Below are positions 1-11,061 of a stretch of 64,000 nucleotides of DNA, piece by piece. Every line of letters begins with the position of its first letter. The first letter of the stretch is position 1. This DNA comes from Symbiodinium sp. CCMP2592. Lineage: Eukaryota; Sar; Dinophyceae; Suessiales; Symbiodiniaceae. A program made the translations under genes and the position numbers. The notes beneath the pieces are model-generated. The model worked only from the letters and a program-made list of their open reading frames with translations. It ran no database searches and had not been told where the DNA came from. The stretch is taken from positions 542,217 to 606,216 of the forward strand of contig CAJNDT010004680.1 in the NCBI GenBank assembly GCA_905221615.1, written 5' to 3'.

Positions 1-250
1 TTTAAGGTTTTGTGTTAGGGCTTTGGGGTTTAGGGATTAGGGCTTGGGGTGGCTCCCTCCAAACTCGAAGTCGGAAGGGCTTGGGAGTCTATTGGGCCAT
101 ATGCAGTAGGCACCAACTTCAGGCTTAGGGCTCAGGGTTTAGGGTTTGGGGTTGGGTTTTGGTGGTTAGGGTTGAGTTTTGGGGTTTAGGGTTTAGGGCT
201 TGGGGTTCAGGGTTTAGGGCTTGGGGTTTAGGGTTTAGGGTTGGGGATCT
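1..250 (+). repeat. Degenerate TTTAGGG-type interstitial telomeric repeat
   Basis: TTTAGGG, TTTGGGG and GGCTTAGGG words dominate 1-60 and 120-245, separated by a short unique stretch. The copies are imperfect and have unique DNA on both sides, so this is an internal patch and not a chromosome end. Confidence 0.85.
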
Positions 251-1372
251 TCAACAGGTGTGGTTTCCTTTTTGCACCTGCTCAGGACTCAGGATTTTTT
301 GGTAGAGATAAACAAAGCTTGAGTGCATCTTTCGCATCTCGAGTTAGCAGTGGTTGCTTTGTTTGGCCTTCTACTGAGGAAAGGCTTCCAATGTGCACTG
401 CCCTCCTCTTTCGTTAGAAGAAGGCTCTTATTGGATGTCTGTTTTCGTTTTTGGTGAACATTCCATAAGGCTCCTTCTTATAAGTAAAGTATAATATACT
501 CGCAACACCCTGTTCAAATCATCAAGGCTCCTACGTTCTTCGGAAAACGAGAAAATCTCCTGGTTGTGGAGGGCTTCGGGTTGTCCATGGCTGTCCTTTG
601 GGGTGTCGGGCACAAGACTATCATCCTGATTTCACACGAGTGCGGGGCACCTTCAGCTCCTGAAGCTTCCGGCTTCTTGGGGTTTAGGGTTAAGGTTGGG
701 GGTTTAGGGTTTAGGGTTGGGGGTTTCTGCGTGCTTCTTGTAGGTTGCAGCATCCAAGTTATAACACTAGGCCCACAAGGCTGTGCATGTGTTTTGGGGT
801 GTGGTATCTGGGAGCAGGCGAAATCCTAAAGCTTCTTGGGAGCATCATCGAATGCTTGGACAGGAACTGAGGCCATCACGACTGCCAAACAGCAGCAGCA
901 CCTTGCACTGAAATCTGAAGCCAGCCCGGCACCTTCTCACCTCTAAACGCGAATCGGCGTGCACATTCCCGGCCCAGAACTTGCCCGCCCGAAAAGACAA
1001 ATGTGCGCTGGACCAGCAAAAACGCCCAACACCAAGTCTCTCACAGCGCTACACGCGATTTCTTATAACCCCAGAACATCGCGCAACATTCATCGAAACT
1101 CTCCGGACGATGCCGCCATCCTTTACAGAAAAAACCCTAAGACTCTCGTCTCCAAGACCGGTTGCCATCACAACAACATATGTGTTATAGTAATGATCGT
1201 AGTAATACTAGAAATGACCACAGCGAGAAAAAAAAAAAAAACAAGTATAAGGAACCCTTTCATCAAAAGAGAGCAGAACTACAATGACTATACTATAGCT
1301 TCGATACTACACCGAAACCCTCCGCCCGCCCAGGCACGTCGGTACCCACCTGAGAGGCCTCGGGGCGGATTT
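251..1372. other. Intergenic, no gene recognised
   Basis: The only structure seen is a short TTTAGGG patch at about 676-727 and a poly-A run near 1230. Small ORFs here have no compositional or motif support. Confidence 0.5.
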
Positions 1373-1490
1373 GGAGTTTAGTTACGGGTTTGCGATTGAG
1401 GGTTTAGGGCTTAGGGCTTAAGGCCTAGAGTTTACACCGTAGGGTTTGTTTAGGGCCTAGGGGTTGGGGTCTAGGGCTTCGGGCATGGCT
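1373..1490 (+). repeat. Degenerate TTTAGGG patch
   Basis: GGTTTAGGGCTTAGGGCTTAAGG-like words recur through this stretch with many substitutions. It is followed by unique sequence. Confidence 0.7.
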
Positions 1491-1763
1491 CGGAAGTCAA
1501 CGCGTCGGCTTAGCATCCTCGAAGTTTAGGCTTCTAATATGGGGGCCTTTCGAAATGCAGTAAGGCTGTGGGTATACGGCAATATGTCATATCGGAACTA
1601 TGTCTAATGAGGGGAGATATACTATCAAAGATTTGTCTGACCGCTAAACTATGCTTCAAAAAACGAGCTCTTCTATACAAAAGGGCGCATGAGTTCCCTG
1701 CAGTTTCTCAGAGCTGTGGCCTCCCGGGAGACTCCAGGCTTCCCTTGAACGAATCAAGGACCC

Positions 1764-1887
1764 TACTTAGAGGATCATGGGACTTAGTAAGTAGGTTATA
1801 ATTGGGGTTATAAGTCCCCTAAGTGGGGTTATCCTAATAATAACCTACTTATAACCTTACTTACTAAGTCCCATGAGCCTTCAAGTA
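1764..1887. mobile_element. MITE family A, near-intact 124-bp copy
   Basis: The ends are inverted: TACTTAGAGGATCATGGGAC on the left and GTCCCATGAGCCTTCAAGTA on the right, followed inward by AGTAAGTAGG/ACTTACT and an AT-rich centre containing CCCCTAAGTGGGG. The length equals the cleaner copy at 22,022-22,145. There is no coding capacity. The family consensus ends are TACTTGG...CCAAGTA. Confidence 0.8.
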
Positions 1888-2984
1888 AGGAATCAGACGA
1901 AGAAGCTTCAGGATTTCTTGTCGTCTGGTTAGCATGAAAGAACTTCAAGGAATCGTAGCAGTAATTCAACTCCTCCAGCCCCTAGGCTGAACCACCCAAA
2001 CTCGCGAAGTTCAATCCAGATCCTGCTTCTGCTTGGGCCTTGAACCCATGAACTCAACTTCTTATCTGTCGGGCTCAAAAATCAGGGCTTTTGAGCCCTA
2101 TCGAAACTGGAATGAAAAAAGCCGGAGACCTGAAACCCTGAACCCAACAACAAACCTGAAGCCTGAACCTTCTAATAACAAACTGCCTGGCGGTACCTTG
2201 CAAGGGAAAGCCTAAACCCAAAATCTAAAGACCCAAACGAAAGGGCCTCAACGAGGTCACCGAGGCTGCTTGTCACCAGCAGCGCGTCGCGCGGTGCGAG
2301 GTCGTCCTTAAGGTTATTTTAAAGCATGTTGGGTGTCTAGGGCTTAAGGTCTACCTTAAGTAAGGACCACATGACCCTTAAAAGTGAGGCCCCTACACAC
2401 TCGCACGATGAATTTGAACCTTGAACTCTTTCAAGGTTCATGTCGTCGTTGGTGTCGTTCAGCGTGTCGGGTTTAGGGGTGAGGGCTCGAAAGTTTGGGG
2501 ATTGCGGGCTTAGGGTTGCGGGATGAAGGTTTGGGCTTCACGGTCTCTTGAAATACTTACGCTTGACGGAAGTGTTTTGGGTTTAAGGCTTCTCTTTGGG
2601 GTGTTCAGGGGGTCTGGGGAAATTAAAGTCAGGGCTGTACGGATTCGAGGTTTGGAAATAAATCTTCGGAGCTTGGGAGTGTCGGTTTATCAGGGCAGGG
2701 ATTCAAAGCTCTTGGCTTAAGGTTTTCCATGGGTTCAGGGGTTTAGGTTTGGGGGTTTAGGCAATTTCAAAGGACCCCTAGGTATATACCCTTAATATAG
2801 CTATTATATAGCCCATTATAGGGTAGGGGTCCCCATTAAGGGTCCCTCCTTTTCCCCTTCGACAATTTTAGGGGTCAGGGCCCTTCTGCTAGCCCGGATC
2901 CTCGACGGTGCAGTGGGTGCCTCCGGGAGCTTCCCAGGCTGAGGCTCCCGGCCCAGCCGAGGCCTTCGAAGGGCTTTGTGGGCT
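1888..2984. other. Intergenic, no gene recognised
   Basis: Unique and weakly telomere-like DNA. An imperfect inverted repeat at about 2776-2862 (AGGACCCCTAGG... and ...AAGGGTCC) may be an old foldback element. 2463-2760 is enriched in GGGTTTAGG-like words. Confidence 0.45.
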
Positions 2985-3645
2985 CAATGGGCTTAGGGTT
3001 GGGTTTCAAAGGGCTTAGGGTTGGGTTTCAAAGGGCTTAGGGTGGGTTTCAAAGGGCTTAGGGTTGGGTTTTGGGCTTAGGATTGGATTTCAAAGGGGCT
3101 TAGGGTTGGGTTTCAAAGGGCTTAGGGTTTAGGGTTTCGAAGGGCTTAGGGTTTAGGGGGTTTAGGGTTCAAAGGGCTTAGGGTCTTGGGTTTCAAAGGG
3201 CTTAGGGCTTAGGGGGTTTAGGGTTCAAAGGGCTTGGGATTTAGGGTTTCAAAGGGCTTAAGGCTTAGGGTTTAGGGCTCAAAGGGCTTAGGGCCCAGGG
3301 TTTAGGGTTTGAAAGGGCTTAGGGTTTAGGGTTTCGAAGGGCTTAGGGTTTAGGGTTTCAAGGGCTTAGGGCCCAGGGTTTAGGGTTTCAAAGGGCTTAG
3401 GGCTTAGGGTTTAGGGCTCAAAGGGCTTAGGGTTTAGGGTTTCAAAGGGCTTAAGGCTTAGGGTTTAGGGCTCAAAGGGCTTAGGGTTTAGGGTTTCGAA
3501 GGGCTTAGGGTCAAGGGCTTAGGGCCCAGGGTTTAGGGTTTCAAAGGGCTTAGGGTTTAGGGTTTAGGGTTCAAAGGGCTTAGGGTTTAGGGTTTCGAAG
3601 GGCTTAGGGTTTAGGGCGTAGGGTTTCAAAGGGTTTTGCTAGGGT
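2985..3645 (+). repeat. Composite telomere-derived tandem array
   Basis: About 660 bp of roughly 22-35-bp units built from a spacer (TTTCAAAGGGC or TTTCGAAGGGC) followed by one to three TTAGGG/TTTAGGG words. The spacer makes this a secondary satellite derived from telomeric sequence. Confidence 0.85.
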
Positions 3646-3659
3646 GTCTATGTATAACG

Positions 3660-3738
3660 ACTAAACTCATCTATCTATCTATCTTTCGAGCTAGCTAGCT
3701 AGCCAGCTATCCATACACATCCACATACACATATACAC

Positions 3739-3810
<72 letters not shown>

Positions 3811-3835
3811 GTACATGTACATGTATATGTATATT

Positions 3836-3869
<34 letters not shown>

Positions 3870-4060
3870 CATATACACATATACACATATACACATATAT
3901 ACATATATACATATACACACATACACATATACACATATACACATATACACATATACACATATACACATATACACATATACACATATACACATGTACATAT
4001 ATATATATATACATATACATACACATATACATGCATACATACATACATGAATATATATGT
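3660..4060. repeat. Long ATCT / CATATA / CATATACA microsatellite
   Basis: It begins with ATCT and GCTA tetramers (3668-3710), then runs as CATATA hexamers (3740-3870) and CATATACA octamers (3870-3990), ending in TA and CATA repeats. Open frames across it on both strands encode only Tyr/Ile/His/Thr or Cys/Val/Tyr low-complexity peptides and are not genes. Confidence 0.95.
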
Positions 4061-4654
4061 AGGCCACTGCCCCCACACCGCAATAGTGACCACAACCGAA
4101 CCCACAAGAAAAGCAAAACTGAAAATCACTGGGCTCCCAGGAAACGTAATTCTAGAACTGCCTTCTCAAGAAAACCTTTCTCGGTGACTTTGGTACGGTT
4201 TCGTGGCTTGTGTTCGCACATTCGTTAGGTTCCGTTCTCTCAAACCGCTCTCTCTCTCCAGTTCTGCGTACGACTATGGTGAAAGCAGCGACTTATGCCA
4301 AGAAACGTTAAGCCAGACCCCGCCCCCCTTGCTTCGCAATGTCAGATCGTCCGACCGTTCGGAAATACCCTGCTTAGACGCCACGGCTCTCAACCCTCCA
4401 CGCCCGACCTTCGAAGCCCAATTCCCTCCACGCCCGACCTCGAAGCCCAAATCCTAAAGCCCAAACCAAACCCTAGACCAAAACCGTAAACCCTCCACGT
4501 CCAGCCTTCAAAGCACTTGTCCAGCTTCCCCACGGAGATCACCTGTCCGCCGAACCTGCTCCGAATCCCCGTAGGCCCAAAACGACGGACCCGTGAAGCG
4601 AAGCTTCACAGCACGAAACCCCCATGTCAAGGTCTGAGGATGTAGGTCTTAGGG
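4061..4654. other. Intergenic with a small tandem repeat
   Basis: A roughly 30-bp unit (CCCTCCACGCCCGACC plus TCGAAGCCCAA) is repeated at 4395-4455 with a diverged copy near 4490. No gene is recognised. Confidence 0.5.
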
Positions 4655-4660
4655 GTACTA

Positions 4661-4745
4661 TTGTAGGGGCTTTAATAATCAGAAGAGGGTTTTGGGGCCC
4701 ATTGTAGTATAATTATCATAAGGAGCCCTATTGAGGCCCCTAAAG
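4661..4745. mobile_element. MITE family B, diverged copy
   Basis: The ends read GGGGCTTTAATAATCAG and TTGAGGCCCCT, with an AT-rich interior containing TAGTATAATTATC. It matches the pattern AGGGGCCTTAATAATTA...TAATTATTAAGGCCCCT shown best at 24,897-24,991. Confidence 0.55.
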
Positions 4746-5039
4746 TAGGGCTTTAGCGTTTTGGATTCCAGACTGTGCCATAAGGCCGACAAGAAACCCT
4801 AACTCTGCAGTAGTACAGAAAGTTGGAGCATCATTAGCCTCATGCTCTTAAAGTGAAGTATAGGGAAACCCAGCACTATTTGGCCTTCATCCGCTCTCCA
4901 ACTTTGGGGCTTGCTAGTACACTATAGAACCCTACCATGGAATCATGCTGAATCTATGTTCCAACTTTTTTGGGCTCACCATCGGCCGACACACCTTCGC
5001 TACTTTGGGCTGGGCTCAGCTCTTGGCTCAGGCTGTTGG

Positions 5040-5165
5040 GCCTTTAGGGTTTAGGGGTTCATGGTTTCGGAGTTTAGGGTTTGGGGGTTTGGGGGGTTTA
5101 GGGTTTAGGGTTTTAGGGTTTAGGGTTTGGGGTTTGGGGGATTTGAGGGTTTAGGGGTCTAGCGA
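5040..5165 (+). repeat. TTTAGGG patch
   Basis: Mixed TTTAGGG, TTTGGGG and TTTAGGGG units over about 120 bp. Confidence 0.8.
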
Positions 5166-5645
5166 TTTAAGGGTACAGTAGCCGAGGCTTGCCATGCGTG
5201 AAGATAGTAGCTCTTGGAGGGAAGGCTGCAGTCGCGTCAATCATAGGACTTCGCAAAGGGGCCTCAACAATTAGTTGAGGGGTTTGGGGCCCAGTATAGT
5301 TCAAATCCATTCCGATGCGTTGAACGTAGTCCGCCAAGGTCGAGTCACTGTAAGCTGCTAACAGTCATTATACTCCTTATAGCATCCTTGTAGACTTATA
5401 GGACCCTCGTAGTAAGCCTTCTGTTAAACCAGCCCTTTTGTTGCCATGCCGGAGCCCGCGCCATTGTAGGGGCCTCAATAATTGGAACAGGGTCTTGGGC
5501 TCTTGGATAATATTTGACAGCAACAAGCAACCCTTAGAGCAATGCTGGCGATTATGTAGGCTTGAATACTATAACAATAATTGGCAACCCTAGGTCCCTA
5601 AGAGAAATGTTTGTAAGTATGTAGGCTTCGATATTCGTTGTTGGA
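5166..5645. other. Intergenic, MITE B fragments
   Basis: Two partial family-B ends are visible (about 5258 and 5463, GGGGCCTCAAYAATT). No gene is recognised. Confidence 0.45.
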
Positions 5646-5760
5646 CCTGTGGGAGCTTCCGAAAATTTGGGGCACCTTATTTTGGGGTCCTTATTCATAA
5701 AAATCCTACATAAGGACCCTACTATACTAGCGTCCCCTGAACCCTAAACCCTGAACCCTT
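5645..5760. mobile_element. MITE family C, right end replaced by CCCTAAA
   Basis: It starts CTTCCGAAAATTTGGGGCACC and follows the family-C interior (TTATTTTGGGGTCC, CTACTATACTAG). Where intact copies continue to ...TTTCGGAAACCCCC, this one changes at a CCCC run (about 5735) into TGAACCCTAAACCC words. Confidence 0.6.
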
Positions 5761-5784
5761 CCTTGTTGGACACTTGCCCTCGGC

Positions 5785-5908
5785 TCTTGGAGGCTCATGG
5801 GACTTAGTACGTAAGGTTATAAGTAGGTTATAATTAGAGTAAGCCCCACTTAGGGGACTTATAACCGCAATTAGAACCTACTTACTAAGTCCCATGATCC
5901 TCTAAGCT
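5785..5908. mobile_element. MITE family A copy
   Basis: Inverted ends CTTGGAGGCTCATGGGAC and GTCCCATGATCCTCTAAG enclose GTTATAAGTAGG and CCCCACTTAGGGG. The left outer base is diverged. Confidence 0.7.
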
Positions 5909-5989
5909 TGCGAGCCTCCGCATGTTCGCCGAGACAGCCTCGACTGTGCCCGAGGTGCGGCCCGCCAGAGGCCTCTTGACTAGAAACTC

Positions 5990-6230
5990 CTGGGGTTTAG
6001 GGTTCAGGTCTAGCAACTTCTGGGTTTAGCGTTTAGGGTCTAGGTCTAGAAACTTTGGAGGCTTTAGGCTTTAGGTCTGAAAACTTGTGGAGTTTAGGGT
6101 TCATTAAAGGGTTCGTTCAGGGTAAACAGGACTTTGCGGAGAATTTAGGGTTTCGGAGACTTCCAGGTAGGGTTCAGAGCTTTATTTACAGGACTGTAGA
6201 GCTTTGGGTTTAGGGTTTAAGGGGTTAGGC
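5990..6230 (+). repeat. Decayed telomere-like stretch
   Basis: Repeated GGGTTTAGGGTT and TCTAGAAACTT words at irregular spacing. No gene. Confidence 0.5.
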
Positions 6231-6501
6231 TTCGGATTGAAGACTTGTTACTCCTGCCGTGCTGTTCATGGTGTGTGAGAAGCAAGATCCAAACAAGCAT
6301 GAGTCCTCGAAACTCTGAAAATGAACCCGAAAACCCCAAAACGCCTCTCGAAACATCAATCCGCGCATAAACACGTGATGGACCCAACTTCTGATCATAT
6401 CGGCTGAGACTCTGAATCTGAAAAGAGTTTGGGTTCAAGGCTTGGGCTATTCAAAGACTTTATTCGTCGCTGCTATAACTCAATGTCTATGAAAACGTAC
6501 T

Positions 6502-6600
6502 GTTTCAGCTACATGGGGTACCTTATTTTGGGGTCCTTATAATAAGGATCCCACTATTTAGGGTACTGTATTAGGGTCCCCTATTTCGGAAACCCCCACA
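6502..6600. mobile_element. MITE family C copy
   Basis: GGGGTACCTTATTTTGGGG on the left opposes GGTACTGTATTAGGGTCCCC plus TATTTCGGAAACCCCC on the right, with ATAAGGATCC in the centre. The left-most bases are diverged (GTTTCAGCTACAT for GTTTCCGAAAAT). Confidence 0.65.
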
Positions 6601-6806
6601 TATGGCTTGAGGAAATCACGTTTAAGCAGTTAAGTAGTGTGTCAGTAGGGTCTACGCTGGGAGCCCCGTCGCAACGGCATCCAAGGCGGCTGCACCCCAC
6701 TTGGGCTGCAGCAAAGGGACCTGGAGATTCACTGTGCTTCTGTTCCTCAGACTCAAAGCAGTCAGTCAGCGTTTAAACTTTAGAGCTCTAGTTGGCACCT
6801 GGGGTT

Positions 6807-6912
6807 CCAGAGACTCCAATATCCCTTATTAGGGAATATACCTGAAATCATCTTAGGGATCCTACTATGATTTAAGGTATATTCCTTAACTAAGGGATAT
6901 TGGAGTTTGTGG
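6807..6912. mobile_element. MITE family D copy
   Basis: Ends CCAGAGACTCCAATATCCCT and AGGGATATTGGAGTTTGTGG, followed inward by AGGGAATATACCT and AGGTATATTCCTT, with ATGATTTAAGG next to the centre. About 106 bp, non-coding. Confidence 0.8.
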
Positions 6913-7046
6913 GGGGGAGAGCTCGAAAGCGCCAAACTCCCCACGACTTTGTGATGCTTCTGAGCTTCGATGGGGGAGCCTCCGACGGAAAGCGATACTC
7001 CCAAACACCTGCCATCCCTGAGCCTATTCGTGTTTGATCTTAATAC

Positions 7047-7152
7047 AAGGGCCTTAATAATTAGAACAAGCTTTTTTGGAAGGTATATTATACTATAGTA
7101 TTATAAATAATCAGGAGCCTCCAAAATAGTATTAGTAATTATCTCGGCCCCT
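7047..7152. mobile_element. MITE family B copy
   Basis: Ends AAGGGCCTTAATAATTAG and GTAATTATCTCGGCCCCT, with an AT-rich interior (TATATTATACTATAG). It overlaps the left arm of the large inverted repeat. Confidence 0.55.
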
Positions 7153-7281
7153 CTATTAGGGCTTTGGGATGCTTTGGGCTGAGGGCTTTGGGTTTTGCAC
7201 GTAGGGCTTCGGGCTTCGGGCCCTGAACGAAGCCCAGAGCTCCCGACCAGCGCAAGAGAAAAGCCAAAAGCACGCAGCCAA

Positions 7282-7390
7282 CCCAGAGACTCCAATATCC
7301 CTTCATTAAGGAATAGTCCTTAAATCATAGTAGGATCCCTAATATGATTTAAGGAATATTCCTTAATTAAGGGATATTGGAGTCTCTGGG
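7282..7390. mobile_element. MITE family D, near-perfect 109-bp copy
   Basis: Ends CCCAGAGACTCCAATATCCC and GGGATATTGGAGTCTCTGGG are a perfect 20-bp inverted repeat. Inner arms TTAAGGAATAGTCC/GGAATATTCCTTAATTAA and a central GGATCC complete a long hairpin. Confidence 0.88.
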
Positions 7391-7975
7391 AATGAAATTG
7401 CATGCAGCGAAAAGCTGGCAATCCCCATCGAAGCTCAGAAGCTTGTTCTAATTATTAAGGCCCTTATATTAAGATTAAACACGAATAGGCTCAGGGATGG
7501 CAGGTGTTTGGGAATATCCAACACTAAACCCCACACCCCAAAGTCCTAAACGAAAGCCACAAAACCAAACAGCTCCTAGCGGAATGCCCTCAAGCGCAAC
7601 AATGCCTCGTACCTTCAAGTCTGCGCAGAGTTCCACAGCTGCCTCTCTCACAGGCTTGGGAAATACGGCTTATGCCTGAAGGGTTTAGGGTTTAGGGAGT
7701 AGGGGTTTGGGGTTTAGCGGCTTGAAATGGTCGGGTTTCGTGAGCGTTTTGCCCCAAGACAAGGCCATGGGTTAGACGTTCTTCTTCTTTTCCTCTATCT
7801 AAACGTGAAACTAAACTGCACATAGCTGTGAGAGTCGAGAAATCGATAGCAGCCGATAGCCTTCATGCCACACCTTTGCCTTTGCCTGGCTAGCCCTTGC
7901 AAAGATGCGAGCAACAGCTGTAGCCATCATCCGAGTAGCAAAGATGGAACAAACCACCGCAACAGCATCATATCT
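7391..7975. other. Intergenic with a TTTAGGG patch
   Basis: A short TTTAGGG patch at about 7680-7722. The rest is unique with no recognised gene. Confidence 0.5.
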
Positions 7976-8087
7976 GGGAGTTTCCCAAAATTAGGGGTGC
8001 CGCCTTCTTTTGGGACAAGTATAGTAAGGATCCTGCGATTTCGGGTACGATATTAGGGTCCCCAACTTTCGGAAATTCCCATATCTT
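7976..8087. mobile_element. MITE family C copy
   Basis: CTGGGAGTTTCCCAAAATTAGGGG on the left and CCCCAACTTTCGGAAATTCCC on the right are inverted, around a central AAGGATCCTG. A short run of perfect TTTAGGG units starts just downstream (8095-8119). Confidence 0.65.
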
Positions 8088-8267
8088 CTAAGAAGGGTTT
8101 AGGGTTTAGGGTTTAGGGTGTCGATTTGCAGATGCCGGTCAACTGGTCGTAGTAGCGGCAGCTGTATCTGTAGCCGTAGCGGGAGCAGTAGGGGCAGTGG
8201 ACTAGGATCAGTACCAGAAGCAGTAGCACGGGGCAGGAGGAGTAGCAGAAGTAGTTTTGTAGAATAT

Positions 8268-8276
8268 TGTAGTAGC

Positions 8277-8314
<38 letters not shown>

Positions 8315-8327
8315 CAGTAGTAGTTGC

Positions 8328-8359
<32 letters not shown>

Positions 8360-8360
8360 C

Positions 8361-8394
<34 letters not shown>

Positions 8395-8425
8395 CTAGTA
8401 CTAGTACTAGTACTAGTACTAGTAC

Positions 8426-8473
<48 letters not shown>

Positions 8474-8510
8474 CAGTCGTAGTAGTAGTAGTAGTAGTAA
8501 TAATAATGAT
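8268..8510. repeat. (GTA)n trinucleotide array with a (TAGTAC)n core
   Basis: About 240 bp of GTA/AGT repeats, interrupted at about 8391-8432 by alternating TAGTAC units, ending in AATAATGATAAT. The frame through it gives poly-Ser and is not taken as a gene. Confidence 0.95.
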
Positions 8511-9469
8511 AATCTTATTGTAATTACTATAGTTGTTGCCGGTAGGGCCGGTGTCCTCCTCGAAGCAGTCTAACCATCATCAACGTCATGCTCAAAGCTC
8601 ACAACATCTCACTACCTCAAACCCTACAAAACCCTCAACCCTACACCAAACCTAAAACCCTACAAAACCCTGGGACCGTACAGCCTCCAGCCAGTGGTCC
8701 AGCTTGTCGCCCTCCTATGTGCAGGAGCTGTCCGAAATTCAAGAGCGCCCCAAGGAATCTGCTTCAGCGAATCTTAAGACCTAAACCCTCCGCTCCAAAT
8801 CTACACCCCGAAAGGCAAGCCTATTTCTTCCGCCAACAAAGCACCCCAAAAAGATGCAAACATATGTAGATGCGTGTTCTATAATAGTCCGAAGCGAAGC
8901 CCTGAGTGAGAACGCTCGTAACGCCCTCATTCAGAAACCTCAGACCCTAAACCTTCGAACGCATGGGTTTAGGGTTTAGGGCCATACGTCGTGAACGTCA
9001 TGCTGCTCACGGCACGAGCAAAACGACGTGAATTTTAAAATCAAGCAAACTAGAGGATTGAGAAGACACCGTTTCCGGAAGGCAGATTGCTGCTTCGAGC
9101 TTGCCTGCGCATCCCAGTAACAGAGGTTCGCGTCTTCGATGGACTCGACGCGCTTCAAGTGGCCAGCACGAGCAAGAGCTGGGAAGGGTGAATGGCCTTA
9201 TGGCTTGTAATGTAAACACAAACGGTCGTGATAAACTTGAGAATACTACTCTGCTAATGATGACAGTAGTAGTGCTGATCGAGATAACGACAGTTCACAT
9301 TTAAACTGATGACAATCGTGACACTAGCAATGGTAGCAAAGATACTTATGATGACAATGCGTGAGATGTTGGGTCCATAGTTGAGCATCCCCTCTTCTTT
9401 GCATTCACTGCCGTTTGATGCCGCTGTCTCTGCTCCTGAAACCTTACACGCCACGCTGCACAAGCACCA
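8511..9469. other. Intergenic, no gene recognised
   Basis: Includes CCCTACAAAACC words near 8610-8670, a TTTAGGG dyad at 8965-8980 and otherwise unique DNA. Confidence 0.45.
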
Positions 9470-9575
9470 GATGTGTGTGTGTGTGTGTGTACATATGCAT
9501 ATAAACACATATTTTTATATGTATAGCATAACATACATATGTTCGTGTGTATAAACATGTATATTACATTTAATA
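9470..9575. repeat. (TG)n / ATAC-rich microsatellite
   Basis: A GT run at 9473-9491 is followed by irregular CATATA and ACATAT words to about 9570. Confidence 0.8.
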
Positions 9576-9721
9576 TCTCTGTGAACCTCAACCCAACGGC
9601 TCGAAACCTGAGAATCAAGAAAGCAGCTTCCAAAACGAAGCGCTCCTCGTGGTGACAACTCCCTCCTGCACCCAACCACTGTAAACTTCCAGCCGGCAGG
9701 CAATTCCTCCGCACCTCCTCT

Positions 9722-9829
9722 TACTTGGAGCTTCCCGGGTAGGTACAAGTGGGGTGATAAGTTATAAGTCCCCAAACATGGCTACCGTACTTACAACCTT
9801 AGTTTTCAACAGCCATGAACCTCCAAGTA
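9722..9829. mobile_element. MITE family A, diverged copy
   Basis: Ends TACTTGGAGCTTC and CATGAACCTCCAAGTA with interior GTTATAAGTCCCC. It belongs to the CATGAACCTCCAAGTA sub-family also seen at 18,611 and 21,540. Confidence 0.65.
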
Positions 9830-9992
9830 GGCCCTAAACCCTATACCCTTATAGAATCCCTACAGAGCCCTTTAAAGGGACCCTTAAAGGACCCCCTATA
9901 ACCTTCCTTTTCAACACCCATGAACCTCCAGGGTCGAGCCTGGAGCTGAGAGTCCCTGAGCCCTAAACAAGAAATCTCTAGTTATACTATAA

Positions 9993-10088
9993 AGTAAAAG
10001 CCGGAAAGTTGGAAATATGGATTAATGGTAGGATCCCCTATGATTTACCTTAAAGGGGTTACGATAATGATATTCCAACTTTCTGGCT
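9993..10088. mobile_element. MITE family E with a 10-bp flanking direct repeat
   Basis: CCGGAAAGTTGGAA and TTCCAACTTTCTGG form the terminal inverted repeat. The 10-mer TATACTATAA occurs directly on both sides (9983-9992 and 10,089-10,098), which may be a target-site duplication. A second member is at 18,777-18,863. Confidence 0.7.
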
Positions 10089-10405
10089 TATACTATAACG
10101 ATACTAGAGTGATGCGATAAAGGAATAACAATCGTAATACCATAAAGGACCATAATGATACCCACTATGATACGATTACAGTAGTAATCATAATATTGAG
10201 ATCATACTGTAATGATAAGTACTATGATAGTTATGATAATAATCTTAATCTAAGACTTCCAAACCCTAAACCCTAAACCCACTACAACTCCCCACCTCCT
10301 CTCAGCGACCCCCCAGGCCGCGCCTTCCAGGGGCGGCGCGCCGCGCCGCGCCGTGTCGGACCACCGCTGGGGCTTCACAAAGATTCCGAGCCTTAAAGAG
10401 GGCTT

Positions 10406-10485
10406 AGGGTTTCCTTAAAAGGGTGCTATAAGGGTTCCTTAAAAGGGTGCTAGGAGGGTTCCTTGAAAGGGTGCTATATATGGGT
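10406..10485 (+). repeat. Three tandem copies of a 24-25-bp unit
   Basis: The unit GGGTTCCTTAAAAGGGTGCTA is repeated three times with small changes. A relict TTTAGGG/CCCTAAA pair flanks the following 200 bp (10,588 and 10,672). Confidence 0.75.
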
Positions 10486-10834
10486 ACCATAAAGGTATAG
10501 CATTCCGAGCTTAAAAGGGCGTCGGGTACGTAGGGGTGCAGGGGTTCCTTTGTGGGGATCTATAAGAGTTCTAGAAAGGTACTAGAGAGGTTTACGGTTT
10601 AGGGCTTCGGGTTTTAAGGGTGTTTACTTTAGCGCCGTGGCGCCGTAGAGTATAACGTAAAACCCGACGCCCTAAACCCTAAACCTCTATAGGACCTTTA
10701 TAGTAACCCTTATAGATCCCCAACAAGGAACCCCCAAAAGTTCAACTTGCAAGGCTTGAATCCGGCTTGAAGGCTCAGGGGATCCGATTTGAAGAGCTGA
10801 GGCTTGGAGCTTGGGGTTCGGGCTCTGGCGTCTA

Positions 10835-11061
10835 CTTACCTTTGGTTACTGGGGAATGGGGTTTAGGGCTTCAGGGCTTTAGGGTTTAGGGTTTAGGATT
10901 TAGGGTTCAGGGTTTAGGCTTTAGGGTTCAGGGTGTAGGATTTAGGGTTTAGGGTTTAGGGGTTCAGGGTTCAGGGTTTAGGGTTTAGGGAATGGAAATG
11001 TGGTAGTAATAGTAGTTATAATTCTACCCCATTCCTCCATTCCCTAGTTACCAAAGATAAG
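10835..11061. mobile_element. MITE family F interrupted by a telomeric patch
   Basis: The left end CTTACCTTTGGTTACT and right end AGTTACCAAAGATAAG match the intact 81-bp sister at 12,878-12,958. Between them lie about 136 extra bp of TTTAGGG/GGTTCAGGG repeats, with GGGAATGG present on both sides of the extra DNA (10,852-10,859 and 10,988-10,995). Confidence 0.82.

Larger units (their letters stand above)
6957..7515. repeat. Large inverted repeat with permuted arm order
   Basis: A roughly 70-bp segment at about 6993-7072 (CCAAACACCTGCC... to ...TTAGAACAAGC) recurs inverted at about 7439-7513. A second block, GCTTCTGAGCTTCGATGGGG (from 6957), recurs inverted at about 7423-7443. The two blocks occur in a different relative order in the two arms. 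A family-D MITE lies in the loop. Confidence 0.7.

Noticed and set aside
1..250. True chromosome end
   Set aside because: The TTTAGGG words are degenerate and interrupted, and similar patches occur throughout the first 26 kb.
3699..4228. Long ORFs on both strands across the CATATACA microsatellite
   Set aside because: The peptides are pure low-complexity repeats of the microsatellite and occur in several frames at once.
8118..8573. 151-codon poly-Ser ORF
   Set aside because: It is the translation of a (GTA/AGT)n array with no complex sequence besides.
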